Shown here piece by piece: positions 30,309 through 42,700 of a DNA stretch of 64,000 nt. The number at the start of each line of letters is the position of its first letter. Positions within the stretch are counted from its first letter, which is position 1. The stretch spans positions 1 through 64,000 of the forward strand of contig OOIN01000035.1 of the NCBI GenBank assembly GCA_900323505.1, read 5' to 3'. The position numbers were made by a program, and so were the translations under genes. The DNA is from Ustilago trichophora. Its lineage: Eukaryota > Basidiomycota > Ustilaginomycetes > Ustilaginales > Ustilaginaceae. The notes under the pieces were generated by a model. The model did not search any database, was not told the DNA's origin, and saw only the letters and a list, made by a program, of their open reading frames with translations.

Positions 30309-32455
30309 GAGACGTAGGACTTGACTTCAGCATCCACTTTGTCGCGGCTAATAGAGAGGTTTTGGTGCGTCCAATTTGGCCCATTTATTATATACAATAC
30401 AATTTTCGCTCGTGTTGGTGAGACAGATGATGGTTGAACAAAGCATCGGAGAAAAGAATGGCTTCCGTTGCGAGTATTCGATGGGAATGCTCCGACAGGA
30501 AGGTCTTGGTGATGTTGAGCGGCAGGAGAAGATTGGGTTGTGGGGCAACTTTGCGAGGAAGCGGCTGAAGATGGTGCGTGACGAGAACTGTTACGATCCC
30601 AAGATCCGGGTGTGCGTCGGCGAAAAGGCGACGAACGGATGCTGAGAGTAATTGCTCGTTAGCAGACGATTCAGAGCCATCTGAGGCGATTTTACAGAAG
30701 GCAACACGGGGAATGTGAAGAAACAATTAAGTGCGAGCGCGGGATGCACTTGTGAGAGAGCATGGCAGACAGGAGAGGGCTTGTTTGATGCCGCCGGCGG
30801 AAAAGCCGACGATTTAGATGGTAGCGCAGCTCAGCGCAGTGCAGCGGAGTGTGAATGCTGACTTTGTTATGAAATAGGATGAAAGGGTTGGAGTGAGTAG
30901 CAGGATGGAGTTACATCAAGGCATACAGTATGGCCAGGTTTTGTGACGCAACGGGTACTGTGGGAGAAAAAGAGAATGTCTGCTAAGAATGGAGCACATG
31001 TAGCCTGTCAAACAAGGAGCGGATGCGATGGGGGGCACGTTGTCAACCTCGGGTCTTGTCATGCTCGGTCTTGAATCTGCATGGAAGCGATGAAGTAGGC
31101 AAGCAGTGTGGGTACAGTACGCAAAAGAAACTTGTCTCGTTAAAGTGAGAGCGTCCAACACACACCTCTGTTTTACCTCAAGATAGGCAAAGTATTTCTG
31201 TTGCCGCGAATCGCGATCAGGTGTGGTCCGAGGCAACCAGGCACTGAGACAGTCAAGTGAGATTTAGCGCGTCGTTTGCTGCATATCTGCACCTACAGTC
31301 TGCCGCTTTTGCCAACTCGGCTTTGGCAGATTCGCTGACACCTGCACTTGACCAGTGGCTGCGGAACCTAGTTTGCCGTTTGCATTTCTCTTTCTCTGGT
31401 TGCTGTCAGTTGAGCTCTGGTTTGCTTCGAGAAAACAAACGATCAAGATGATCGTCCTGGTTCTACAATTAAGAAATCTTTCTTTTTCTTTTTGTGTCCG
31501 CGATTCGATACAGTACCTACTGTATCTGCTCAAGCTTCGGCTAAGCCGCTTGTACCTCGTCGCACACTTTGTCAGAGTCACAGTACAGTAACGATTGACT
31601 TGTGGCTTGATTGCTTGAGGTTTGTTTTCCTCTATCATTCTAGTCACACACCATCGTATAGTCAAAGCCCAGAGCAAGAGACAAAGAAACAAGAATTCTA
31701 TTGCATCCTAGGCTCTTGCATGAGCAAAGCGACAGCAAACCCTGTTGTCATGCCGCCAAGCAAGAGTTGAACGGCAACTCGCCTCTCACATCGACTAGTG
31801 TGCGTATCCGCCACTCTTGGCTCCCTCCACGCCGCCGGTCTCCCAACAGGCTACGCCGCACTTTGCCCCTTAACATGGTTCTTTTTCTCTTTCTCTTTCT
31901 CTTTCTCTTGACCTGTTGCTCTGTTCTGTTCTGTTCTGTTCTGCCCTGCATCCTCTTTCCTATTCCATCTGTCTTGTCCCACCCCTTCCCCGTCCTCTCA
32001 CCTTCCATTCAACATCACCTTTCTGCTATCCTCTCCCTTCTTCGTCGACTCGCCTCCGCTCAACACCGTGCCAACGAATCGTCGCTCGTCCCAAACCTCT
32101 CCTCTCGCCCACTCTATTTACATTCACACTTCTGCTCACACTTACACGCAACAAGATCCAAAACCTCATCCTGACTCGATCCCCATACATCTTGCTCTCC
32201 ATCATCTACCTTGTCCCTTGCTTGCCAACCGCTCCTTGTCCTTCACAACACCGCCCGCCTCTCGAGCTCTCTTCCCATAACCGAATCATCCTAGCGCTTC
32301 CCATCCTAGATTTTATCAACTCAACGCGAATGCTTCGTATCTAAGCCTGCCCACCAGCAGACGCTCCATCTGCTCCATCTGCTCCTCCCACCAGCTTCCT
32401 GCATCCACCCGTAACCATTCTACTCTCACCATCGCATTACATCTTCCTATACAGC
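30309..32455. other. Intergenic region with CT-rich and TTCTG simple repeats
   Basis: No supported gene. It holds GTAC-type elements at about 31107, 31509-31520 and 31581-31590, a CTTTCT tract at about 31880-31911 and a (TTCTG)n tract at 31920-31942. The pyrimidine-rich part from 31900 to 32455 is typical leader and promoter sequence for the membrane protein that follows. Confidence 0.5.
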
Positions 32456-35044
32456 ATGTCCATGCGTGGCCAACTTTGCCAATGTGGCTGCGGCTTGAAC
32501 GCTGCCAGCTCCAGTCGTACTCCATCTTCATTCCCATCATCTTCCCGCAAGCGTAGCGCCACTCAACATGCGCTTACACAGATCCTCTGCCTCGAAACGC
32601 AACCTTTGTCCCTCGAGATTGCGCGGCATTCTACACACAAAACCTACAATGCTTTCTTTATCTCGACTGGCCAACCTTCAGAGCGCGTCGAGTATCCCAT
32701 CTCTACTGGTCACAGACGACGGTTACGATTCGGTTGCTGGGTCAACACTTTGTTCCCATTCGTCGCCATCATGCTCGTGACACTCTTCTGCTCGGTCTCG
32801 GCCAACAAAGTTACGGCTGCGACACATGGTCCTGGCCTCGTCACCTACACTGCACCTGCCACGCCATTTGCCATGCCCACCGTCACCCCCAACTCGACCG
32901 CAGCTTCACGCGAGCACAAGCAGCTTGCTGCTGCTGCTACCACCTCCGACAAACCACCCAACCACAACATCAATGTCCAGGTCTCGCAACCCGTCATGTG
33001 CGAGTACATGAACATCACCTTCGATCCAAGCCGCGGCACGCCTCCTTACACAGTCATGATTAGCGTCGAAGACTACTGGCCTGTCGCCATCAGTCTGCCT
33101 CAGTCCTACGACGATGCTTCAAAGGACTTGTGGCTCTATCAGTACGCCGTTCCCACGTTCAAGGGCAACACCACCAACCCTTCCCTGATCGTATCCGTCA
33201 CCGACTCGACCGGCTTGATGTCCAACTCGTCCAGCTTCCTCTCGGTCAACAGCCCCAACGCTGGCGCCACCTGCGCACCCTTCGAGTACCAAAGCAGCTT
33301 TTACTTCTACACCGAGCGTGCTGCCTCTCAATGCCAGGATTACGACATTTTTTGGAACGGTAGCTACGCACCCCCCGTCACCGCCATCTTCTTGCCCGAA
33401 CTCGCTCCCCCCATTTACGTCCCTGCGCCCGCAGCTGCGACAAGCAACATGTCTTGGCAAGTTGCCATGTCGGGAGGTACACGCTTTGTCATGACTTTGG
33501 GAGATAGCCGTGCTCTCAATGGTAACGCAGGCGTCTCGAAACTCAACATTGTCGCTCTCAACGAGTATTTTAGCGATACCTGCATCGCCCAGTCCGACTA
33601 TCAGCACCGCGTCTTTGCTCCCACCACCACCGCAGCACCCGCCTCCATCTTCCCAGACGCAACCTCGACTGTTGCTTCCTTGACCACAAGCGGAGGCATT
33701 GTTGCTACCGTGACTGTCATTGAGACCATCAAAAATGGTCGTTACGTTCACGGCAATGGTGGCGGAGGTCTCTCTTCCGTTGGCTTTCTCATCCTTATGA
33801 TTGTCGTCTTTGTCACCATGGGTCTGATCGGTGTCGCCGTTGGCTGGTTCTGTTTCCGAAGGCATCAGAAGCGCAAGCACAACATCAAGGCCTGGGACCT
33901 ACCCAACAATGACCCAGCTGTGCCTTTCAGCGCTGATCCCAACATGCCCATCGCTCCCGGCGTCTTTGGTCGCACCATCACTCGACAGCACTCTACCGCT
34001 GCTGCTAGCGCACATGGCGCCGGCGGCCGCAGCAGCATCTCGGGCGTTAGCAACTACGACCCTGTTTCACTTACCTCCCGACCTCTCACCCATGCCCCCT
34101 CGACGCGCGCTTCGATGCGCAGCTGGACCTCGAGTGCTTTCGAACACTTGCATCTAGCCGCTGGCGCTCAAGGCGGCCCTCAACATTCCACAGCTACTCC
34201 AGAAGATTACGCTCTGATGAATACAGGCTCTGGCGGCGGCACAGGCTTTTGCCCTTCTGAGGCACACGGACTCACGCAAGGTTACCACGCTCGTTCTTTA
34301 ACACTTGGCACGCTCTCCAATGGCTCCCGGGAAGCTTGGTCCCCCACCGACTCGATCCCTCGTACATTCGGCTTCTACTCGGATGATCCACAGACCCCTG
34401 ACCATGCCGGTTACCCTGAGACACGTTCGCAATATTGCCATGGAAGCGGTCGCGCCAGCTCGGATGGAACCTCCACCAAATCAATGCGTGTTGGACCTGG
34501 ACCCACCTACCGCCCTGACGCAGCGTCGCAAGCCGCCTATCATGACCTTCTCGCCAACAATGCGTCGCCCACCAGCGGGATCGATCGCACCTTGCCCTAC
34601 AGCGCCACCAGAGCGCAGGCGCCAGGTTCTGCCCTTTCGCCCACCTCGAGGACGCACGGATGGGCAGAGATCTCGGAGGGTACCAACAACTCGACCCGTA
34701 TCGTCCGCCATGCCGACGCGGGACTGTTGTTGGACGACAACGACAATGGTGACGAGCTGATCAACTTTGGCACCGGCCGATTGATGGAACTGCCGCCTCA
34801 GTACGATACCATTCATCCCGGCACTGGTTCCCAGCAGAGGCCGCTGTATGCCCAGTCGCAGTCTCAGTCGCAGTCGCAGTCGAACGAGAACTCGTACACT
34901 TCGCAACCTCGCAGTCAGCGATCCCACCATACTCACGGCCTTGCATCGGTGGATATCTCGGACGCTGGTCAGCGCCCGGCTGAAGTGCACGCCGCTGACC
35001 TTGTTGACGAGAATGATGACGAGTCTGCTTTCTGGGCGCACTGA
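32456..35044 (+). CDS. Single-pass membrane protein with long cytoplasmic tail, unknown sensor-like
   Basis: An 862-residue frame from the ATG at 32456. A first hydrophobic segment at about 100-117 (WVNTLFPFVAIMLVTLFCSV) looks like a signal peptide. The internal ATG at 32771 (M106) would give a conventional signal peptide, so the true start may be there. An ectodomain of about 310 residues follows, with N-glycosylation sequons and about six Cys. The transmembrane helix is at about 442-465 (FLILMIVVFVTMGLIGVAVGW), followed by a basic stop-transfer CFRRHQKRKHN. The roughly 390-residue tail is Ser/Thr-rich and has a QSQSQSQSQS repeat near 34855-34890. The layout resembles fungal cell-surface sensors, but no named family is recognised. 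A type I plasma-membrane orientation is inferred. Confidence 0.7.
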   Translation: MSMRGQLCQCGCGLNAASSSRTPSSFPSSSRKRSATQHALTQILCLETQPLSLEIARHSTHKTYNAFFISTGQPSERVEYPISTGHRRRLRFGCWVNTLFPFVAIMLVTLFCSVSANKVTAATHGPGLVTYTAPATPFAMPTVTPNSTAASREHKQLAAAATTSDKPPNHNINVQVSQPVMCEYMNITFDPSRGTPPYTVMISVEDYWPVAISLPQSYDDASKDLWLYQYAVPTFKGNTTNPSLIVSVTDSTGLMSNSSSFLSVNSPNAGATCAPFEYQSSFYFYTERAASQCQDYDIFWNGSYAPPVTAIFLPELAPPIYVPAPAAATSNMSWQVAMSGGTRFVMTLGDSRALNGNAGVSKLNIVALNEYFSDTCIAQSDYQHRVFAPTTTAAPASIFPDATSTVASLTTSGGIVATVTVIETIKNGRYVHGNGGGGLSSVGFLILMIVVFVTMGLIGVAVGWFCFRRHQKRKHNIKAWDLPNNDPAVPFSADPNMPIAPGVFGRTITRQHSTAAASAHGAGGRSSISGVSNYDPVSLTSRPLTHAPSTRASMRSWTSSAFEHLHLAAGAQGGPQHSTATPEDYALMNTGSGGGTGFCPSEAHGLTQGYHARSLTLGTLSNGSREAWSPTDSIPRTFGFYSDDPQTPDHAGYPETRSQYCHGSGRASSDGTSTKSMRVGPGPTYRPDAASQAAYHDLLANNASPTSGIDRTLPYSATRAQAPGSALSPTSRTHGWAEISEGTNNSTRIVRHADAGLLLDDNDNGDELINFGTGRLMELPPQYDTIHPGTGSQQRPLYAQSQSQSQSQSNENSYTSQPRSQRSHHTHGLASVDISDAGQRPAEVHAADLVDENDDESAFWAH

Positions 35045-35639
35045 TCTGCAATCCTCCCTCCCTTGCCCTTGTCTCACGGATATTCCCTCTTTAGTGGCCC
35101 TTCCTCTTCACTCCTTTGCACCTATCCACCACCTCACAAGAAGCCCATTGGTCATGTCACATACCCACTCAAGCACGCTCTGTTGTGCTCCGATCATCCG
35201 GCATGACCTCTTAGGGCAGCTATGTTATTTCTTCATCGCATTGCGTGCCGATCTTTGCATTGCATCCCATTTCCAGTGCCCGACCCGAAAACTTGTATTC
35301 TAGCCTTTGCGTTCGTTCTGTATCATTCTGATTGTTTTCGCATGGATCCTCAAAAGCCACTCTTTGCAGCCTGCTGTGTGAAGCGATCTGGATGTCGGTC
35401 TGTGAATTCTCAGAAGGACTCGTAAGACGCGAAAACAGACCGGGCGAGCAAAGCCAAGCTTCGTGTAGGTTGCCAAATTTCACGCGGGGTGAAATGCGCT
35501 GCAGAAATGACGTGCTTGATCTGCACGAGGTTGGGCATGGATAGCCGCAACCAACCTTGTTTCACACCCGCACTTGATTTCTTCTTGACCTTCCTCCTCC
35601 ACCTTTTCCTCGCCACCGCATCTTGATCTGGATTAAATC
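35045..35639. other. Intergenic region
   Basis: Downstream of the membrane protein and upstream of the mitochondrial carrier. No open frame with a domain and no structured repeat is seen. Confidence 0.5.
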
Positions 35640-36587
35640 ATGACAGCGGCAAAACAGCAAGGTGCGGAGCCATGGCCACCCTTCACCTTGCCCACAGTGG
35701 ACCTTGTGGCAGGTTCCTTGGCAGGGGCAGCGCAAGTGATGGTGGGACAGCCGTTGGACACTGTCAAAGTGCGATCTCAAATTTCCGCTCCCGGAGTCTA
35801 TCGTGGGCCTATGGATGTACTCATGCAAACGGTTCGGGGTGAAGGAGTGTTGGCGCTGTACAAAGGCATGGCATCGCCTTTACTCGGCATAGCAGCACAA
35901 AATGCACTCCTCTTCACCGCTTTTCAAACATCAAAAAGACTAATTTCCCCCAACTCTCAGCAGTTGAGCACGACGCAAATCGCAGCAGCAGGTGCCATTG
36001 CAGGAGGAATCAATTCTATCCTCTCGGCTCCTGTCGAATTGTTCAAGATTCGCATGCAGGCCCAGATCACTTCCTCGTCATCCTCAGCTACAACATCCAA
36101 AAAGCTAAGCGCTGTAGCGAGAGAGGTCTACTCAACCTATGGCTTGCGTAACGGCGTAATGCGCGGATTTTGGGTGACTGTCTTTCGAGAGATCCCCGCT
36201 TACGCCGGATTCTATACCGGCTTTGAACTTGCCAAATCCACCATGCGCTCCGCTCTATCATCCTCATCAACAAACGATGGCACCACGTTGCCAGTATGGG
36301 CCCTGATGATCTCCGGTTCTTGCGGTGGAATCTTGAACTGGCTTGCATGCTACCCTCTAGACGTGCTCAAATCCCGCATCCAACTATCCGACACTCCGCT
36401 AGCAAGAGGATTCAGTGGACCCCTCGTATTCAAATACATCAGCCAAGAGGCTCAAAAGATTTACAAAACAGAAGGTACCCGCGCTTTCTTCGTCGGTCTA
36501 AGCCCTACCTTGCTCAGAGCCATCCCAGCTGCCGCCGCTACTTTTACCACTTTTGAACTTGTCAAAGACGCCTTGGAGAAGCCATGA
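35640..36587 (+). CDS. Mitochondrial carrier family transporter (Ymc1/Ort1-like)
   Basis: A 315-residue protein with three repeats of about 100 residues, each with the carrier signature: PLDTVK at 38-43, PVELFK at 131-136 and PLDVLK at 239-244. Each is preceded by a Gly-rich helix such as DLVAGSLAGAAQVMVGQ. Carriers of this length sit in the mitochondrial inner membrane as six helices and exchange metabolites. The first repeat is closest in style to the amino-acid/carnitine group (yeast Ymc1, Ort1 and Crc1; animal SLC25A29/A45), so a basic amino acid, glycine or acyl-carnitine is more likely than a nucleotide. The substrate is not fixed by what I can see. A Ser-rich loop at 145-153 is longer than usual. 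One exon; the stop lies about 145 bases from the 3' end of the convergent GEF gene. Confidence 0.9.
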   Translation: MTAAKQQGAEPWPPFTLPTVDLVAGSLAGAAQVMVGQPLDTVKVRSQISAPGVYRGPMDVLMQTVRGEGVLALYKGMASPLLGIAAQNALLFTAFQTSKRLISPNSQQLSTTQIAAAGAIAGGINSILSAPVELFKIRMQAQITSSSSSATTSKKLSAVAREVYSTYGLRNGVMRGFWVTVFREIPAYAGFYTGFELAKSTMRSALSSSSTNDGTTLPVWALMISGSCGGILNWLACYPLDVLKSRIQLSDTPLARGFSGPLVFKYISQEAQKIYKTEGTRAFFVGLSPTLLRAIPAAAATFTTFELVKDALEKP

Positions 36588-36731
36588 CGCAAAAAAAAGC
36601 AGCACACAGTGCAACGTTCAACGCATCCCAAACAGAAAACAGAAAAGCACAGATGGAAAAGTGCAAGAGTGTATCGGTGAAGCTATGACTGTTCATTGCT
36701 TGCTTCACTCTAGGATCGAGAAAAGTTGAGT

Positions 36732-39700
36732 TCAGGAAAGCGGCACAAAATTCTCCCGCTCCACCCAGCCCGTGATACCATGCTCCGAATCGCCAAAGAG
36801 ATGCACGTCATCGTGGTCGACAACGCGGAACAGGTCGCCGATGGCATAGTCGATGAACGGGTGGCCATTTTTGGCTTCCCTTGGCGTCGAGGGACTGTTG
36901 GCAACTGCTGCCATCGTTCCCAATGGTCGAGGGAATGCGCCGCCGGCGGGGTTCTTGGTAGATATCTTGGCCTCCCGAATCGTCCGATCTGGCCTTACAC
37001 CGGCAGTGCTAGATTCAGCAGTGCTAGAGGGTGGGTTGGCCGGCGTAAGCACCGCCTGCTCTGCGTCCTGCGTGTTGTGTGTCTCAACTCCAAGTCCATG
37101 CGCCTGGGCCGAGGAGAAGACGGCATCAGACTGGCCAAAAAAGCCCGAGTTGAAGCTGAGTGCCGGCAGAGTGGGTGGAGCCACCGGTTCGTTGTTGGCC
37201 TCGTTGAGCAGCGGTGTATCCTTGCTGACCGGTGTTGGCGGATTTGAATCGAGCCCGTCAGCAAAGCTTTCTGTTGCCGTATCTGTCGATTGCGAGTTCT
37301 TGCGAGAGCCAACGGCTGAGCTGCTTCCCACTGAGCGCAGCAGGCCAATCAGACCACCCGACTTGACCGAGCGAAGGGGTGGAGGAGCACTGCCAAGTGG
37401 AACAGGTCCAATCGGCGCGGGAGATCCCAGCAGAGGCTGTTGATGAAGCTGTGGGGAGAACGAAGGACGACGAGATCCCAGAGGTGGAGTGGTGAACGGG
37501 CTCGCCCGTGCGCTGATCGGCTCAAGCAACTCTTCCGAGTCAGCAGCAGTGATCGATTCGATTTGCTGGCTCATGCTTGCAGCATCCGGCACTTTCGACG
37601 CAAACTCTGGGTCTTGCAGCGCTCGTGTCGACTGCAGCGGCGAGAAATGAGTATTGCTCGACGGGCTCAGATTGCCCACCGCCAGCAGATCGCTGTCCAT
37701 ACTCATCGATGCGGAGCGAGACCGGTCTTCGACACCCGAAACGATCGCTAGAGACTCTGCAAAGCCAGCAACGTTGCTGTGCAGCGGCCAGAAAAGCTTG
37801 ACCGGATTCAGGTGGCGCATCGATTTTTCGTCCGTTTCCTCGTTCTGAGCGATATCAGTGTTGCCTTCCGGACCGAAGCTCTGCCAGAAGCCGATCAGTG
37901 CACGATGGACTCGGAGGTGATACGAAGCTTGCGTGTGAGAAAGCGATTCGATGCAGAGATCCAGTAGCGTCTGAACGCCGTAGTTGAACTGCGGGAGCTC
38001 ATTCATCAGCTGTGTGTGCAGAGCAATGAAGGCAGTTGCGCTCTCAGTGAGCTTTTTGTCAGCAGCTTTGGGTCCGCCACGTGCGATCTCGGCTCGATAT
38101 CGTGTGTAGTCCGGTTCGCGATCGTTGCGCTTGGCGATGACAGATTGGGGCAGGATGAACAAGGCAGCAATGCGCTGAATGGCGGGCGTCAGGCTCATAC
38201 GGATCTCCGCGTCGAGTTGGGTCCAATAATCGCTGAGGAACGTTCGCTCGATGAGATACATGAACGCGCGAAGGCGCGACTCAGCCTCGGTCCCAGCAGT
38301 CATCTCGTCAACTCCGTAGGTACGGCACCACTGGTCCAGTAGCCTCAGTTGCGCGATGTGGGCGTCCTTGACGCTTGAAGACCAACCAGTGCATCGCTTG
38401 GCGAACGTAGTCACCGCCTTCTCCAACTGGCGGAACTGCACCACCATCGCCTTGTACTGACCGTCGTCCGCAAGAATGTCCTCCGCTGACCCAAGGACGA
38501 GTTTCTTGACTTTTTCCTGGCGTCGCAGTAGCTTCTTGGTGGCGCCATGCTGCATGCGCTGGCTCGTAGTGCGCTTGGTGGCCTTGCCGCTGACAATCTG
38601 CTCGACGAGATCCTTGCGTTTCTTGACCTCGTTGATGTTGTCGGCCACCTTTTGGATCTCGATTGATGCTGCGGAGAGACTATCCATGTCCGGATGCTTG
38701 CTACTTGTGGAGCCGAGGATCTCCGAGAGAAGGAGTGGGTATTTAAGGACGCGCTGTACTGGCTTGATCAAGAGCGACGACAGATCCCAAGCATTTGTGT
38801 AGGCACGCGCAGCCTGTGTGCACTCACTGATGAATGCCGTCACCTTTGGCTGGGTGCTCAACAGCTCCTGCAGCTTAGCCATGGAAGCCTCGTGTCGCGA
38901 GCAGTAGGCCGAGTACACCTGCTCAATTCGAGGCATAAGCTTCAGGAAGGCTTGTCCGACACGATCTGTCTCGGACTCTTCGCTGACTTCGCCGCGAGCA
39001 AGAAGCTGGGCAGCTTCTTCAGCTGTACCGCTGCAAATCTTGCCAATCGCGCCTTCCAGAACGACGACCATCTCATCTGCAAAAGCTGCACAGGACTCCA
39101 ATTGAGCGAACACGATGCGGACATCGCTTGCACTGAAGGGTGCATCAGGTGTGCCTGCAACGCTACTTTCGTTCGAGCCCATCAGGCCTGGTGATAGCGG
39201 CCCAGATGGGGTAGTGATTGATGGCGTTGACGAATAGGGGGATGCGCTGGGACTTGGCAGTGCCATGGGCGTGCCCGCGCTCGTCTTGACACCCGCGATG
39301 GGGGACAGAGTATTTCCATCGATCGAAAATTGGGCTGGCAAGCCTCCTACAAACGAGGGAAGACCCGCAAGCGCAAGATGACTCGCATCAGACGTCTGTG
39401 AGCTCTGCGAAGAGACTGTGTACATAGAAGAGCGATTGCTCGGGTTGCTTGACGCGAGCGACGCGGGAAATGTTGTCTGGCTGGTCGAATTTGGACTCGG
39501 CAGCGAAGCATTTGCGGTGCCGTCTGCCGACGCATTTCGGAACAGCGTCCTCTGAGGAAGAGGGCTCCTACTCGATGGCATGCCAGGTCCAGGACTGAGA
39601 CCGGTCGCGCTTCCGCGCTGCTGCAAATGCGGTTGCGAGGATCTGCTGTACGTGGATGGCTCGGGCGAAGCAAGCTGCGAAAAGATGCTAGCGGATCGGA

Positions 39701-42700
39701 CGCTCAAGGGTGACAGGGGCGCCGTGATGCCCGCCCGCAACTTTGCTCTGGCCAGATAGATATCGCGCGCCACCGCAAGATCAGATGCGTAAGCCCTCTC
39801 TGTCTCTAAAAGCTCGCGCAGAACATGCCATCGCTTGACGAGCCGCTTCTGCTCCTGCGAAAGATCTTCCTGAGGGATGGACCAAGAGGGTTTCGCAAAG
39901 CTGGGACTTCGAGTGAGGAAAGGTCCGTTTCCATTGTTGGCAAACTGCGGGGTGAGGAAATGGCTCGAAGCCGGCGACAAAAGGTCTCTAGCTGTGCTGT
40001 CCGAGGACGAAGCTGATCGTATCAGGCTACCAGAACTAGGATGGCGAGCTCCCAGAGCGGCCGAGTTGTAACCAGCAGGAGTCCGAGGTCCTTGTCCGGT
40101 TGAGGCGTTGAGGTCGGCAACGGATGAACCGGGGCTGACACCGTTGGTGAAGTGCTGAGGCGAATGCAAGGCATCTCCAGCTTGGCTCGAGGCCAAGGCA
40201 GCGGCCTCACTTTCGAGAGGTCCATCGTAGAGTCTGCGAATCACTGGGCGCGTGCTGGCATCGCCCTTCTTGGACTTGCTGCTCCTTCCCAAGCGAAATG
40301 TTCCGGAACTCGGAATTGACGAATATGTGTCGGCGCCTTCTCGATTTGTCAGCTCGCGTGCAAACGCAAACATCTTGCTCCCTGGCCCATCCTTTTTCTT
40401 TCGGGTGCCTGAAGATGATTCCGAATGAAGCGAAGGCGTGGAAGCGCCAGGACCGACGGGAGACCGAAGATCTGTCAGCGAGCTGGTGGCGTCGCTTGCG
40501 GCACGCTCATGCCTCCTAGGCACCCAATTGGCAGTCGAGTCGCTCGAAGGCGCTCGCGAGAGCTGCTGTGCCGATGTGAAAGACGACTGTGCTGGTGACG
40601 AAGAGCCACTGTGGTCGCCGTACTTCAAGCCGGGGGAGCGAGAAGGAATCTGGGCAAGGGGTGCATCATGTGGCCTTGCGATCTCTCGAGAGCGGAAGTA
40701 ATCGTCGGCGGTCTGCCTCTCCATAGGAGAAAGCGGGATAGGCTCCGATGTGGGTGTCTTGAACTCGGTTAGGGACGGCGTTGAACTTGATGCGGAGATA
40801 GGCCCAATTGAATCTCTGGGTCTCGATGGGGCGCTGAGCAGACGATCATCAGTCCTGCTCATTGAGGGCCCAGAAAAGACCCCAGTCGTGTAGGGCGAAC
40901 CCGGAGAATCGCCAGCGACAGATGGTGTATTGGCGACACTGGCTCCGGAAGGCCTCTGTTTACGAAGAGGATTCTTTGGCGGCAGGCCTGGTCGCCTGGA
41001 GTCGCCTGGTGAGGTTGCGACTTTGGATGTAGTTGATGGGCTCGCGCTGGATTCGAAACGCGCAACGTCGTTCTTCTCGGGCGTGTTGTAGATTGCGCCT
41101 TCTTCGGATATAGCATTGGCCACCATAAGAATGTCTCGGAGACTTGAGAGGGAGCCTGAGTAAGCGTGACCGCTATCCGCTGTCCTAGGCCTACTTGTGC
41201 GCTGTGCAGGGCGGTTTGCGGACGATGTGGTGGCGTAAGGAGACATGGCAGGGGAGGGACTACCTTGCGCAGTGAGAGGACGTCGTGAAGAGCTTTGGAT
41301 GGGAGAGCTGGTGGTTCTGGGCTGAATTTGGGGAGCAAATGTGTTGGCCGAGCCCGAACGTGGGCGTCGTCGGGGAGATTCAGGTGGGTCGGATGTCAAG
41401 AGGGGAGATGATGCCGCTCGGTCCACAGACAATTGCGAAGCGGGCATCGTGGAGGGTTTGCCACGGCCCATGGAGCCATGAAGGCTACTGCTCCTTGGAA
41501 TCTGTCCACGTGTGCCTGCTTCCAAAGGTGGGGGCGTGGGGCGACACGACGGGCTGGCTGCGGACACAGCTGATGCTGGGCCGTTGGGACGAAGCTGAGA
41601 GGAAGATGAGCCGCTGTCATGGTTGCTCCTTGCATTGCTTGAGAGCGACGTTTGGAGCTCTGGCGGCGCTTCGAGATCACGTTCGGTGACAGGAGGTAAA
41701 AGAGCAACTGCTTCGTGCTCTGGATCAGCATCGGCCAAGATCTTCTCTGATCCATCCCTGGCGTTTCCGGTGGACGTAACACTTGGGTCGAGGCCTGCTT
41801 CGTGATATTGAGGACCCCTGCGGCCGCTCACTTGCTTGTAGACGGGCGCTTTCTTGGCCACATCCTCAGCATCCGAGCTGCTAGGAGGGTCCAAAGGCGA
41901 CGGAGGGACTGAAGCCGAGGTCGAGGCTGCCGAATCGGAGGTCATAGACGATACAGAGGGACGAGTTTTGAGGAAGCCAGACTTGTCCTTGAAACGGATT
42001 GTCTTGCGAAAGAAACTGGAAGCGCCGCTGGACTTGCGAGTCGCCGAGACGTTGGAGCGAGCATCGGCATCGGCATTTGCGGCATCGGTTGGATCGTCGT
42101 CGTCGTTGCGGCCATGTCCATGGGATGACTCTGGATAGCCCGGGGAAGGCATGGAAGGCTCGATGATGGAGTGGGTGTCGCTGTGATCGCAGTGATTGGA
42201 ATCGGCGTGCGAGCCTTCCGAGTGGATGGAAGGCGGGAAATGAGCGGATCTTGGGGAAGGGGTCTCGGTGCCCGAATCGACGGAGGAAGCAGAAGAGGAA
42301 GTGGTTTTGGTGCTTTTGAGACCAAAGATGCGTGAGCGGAGGCTGAGTTTGGAAGGTGCCGAGGGAAGCGACTTGGTGGGCTGACTGGATGGCGTAGGCA
42401 TATCCGCTGAGCCCACCATGCGGGTGGATGAAGGGTGTGAGACAATGGGAGCTTGTTTCCGAGCAGAGATTGAGGAGCTGGCGGTGCTCTTTGATCGCGG
42501 ACGAGCCGAAGTATTGTCGTCGAGCTGTGCAAAGCTGCTGACGGATCTGGAGCTGGAGATGTTTCTAGTCTGTGGATTGATAGATTCAGCTGATGAAACA
42601 TTCTTGTCTAGACCGGGATGCTGGGTGACCTTTCTGTGTGATGAAGGACGAGCGAGTGACTGGGACGAGCCAGATTGCCACGAATAGGCCGAGAGCGATG

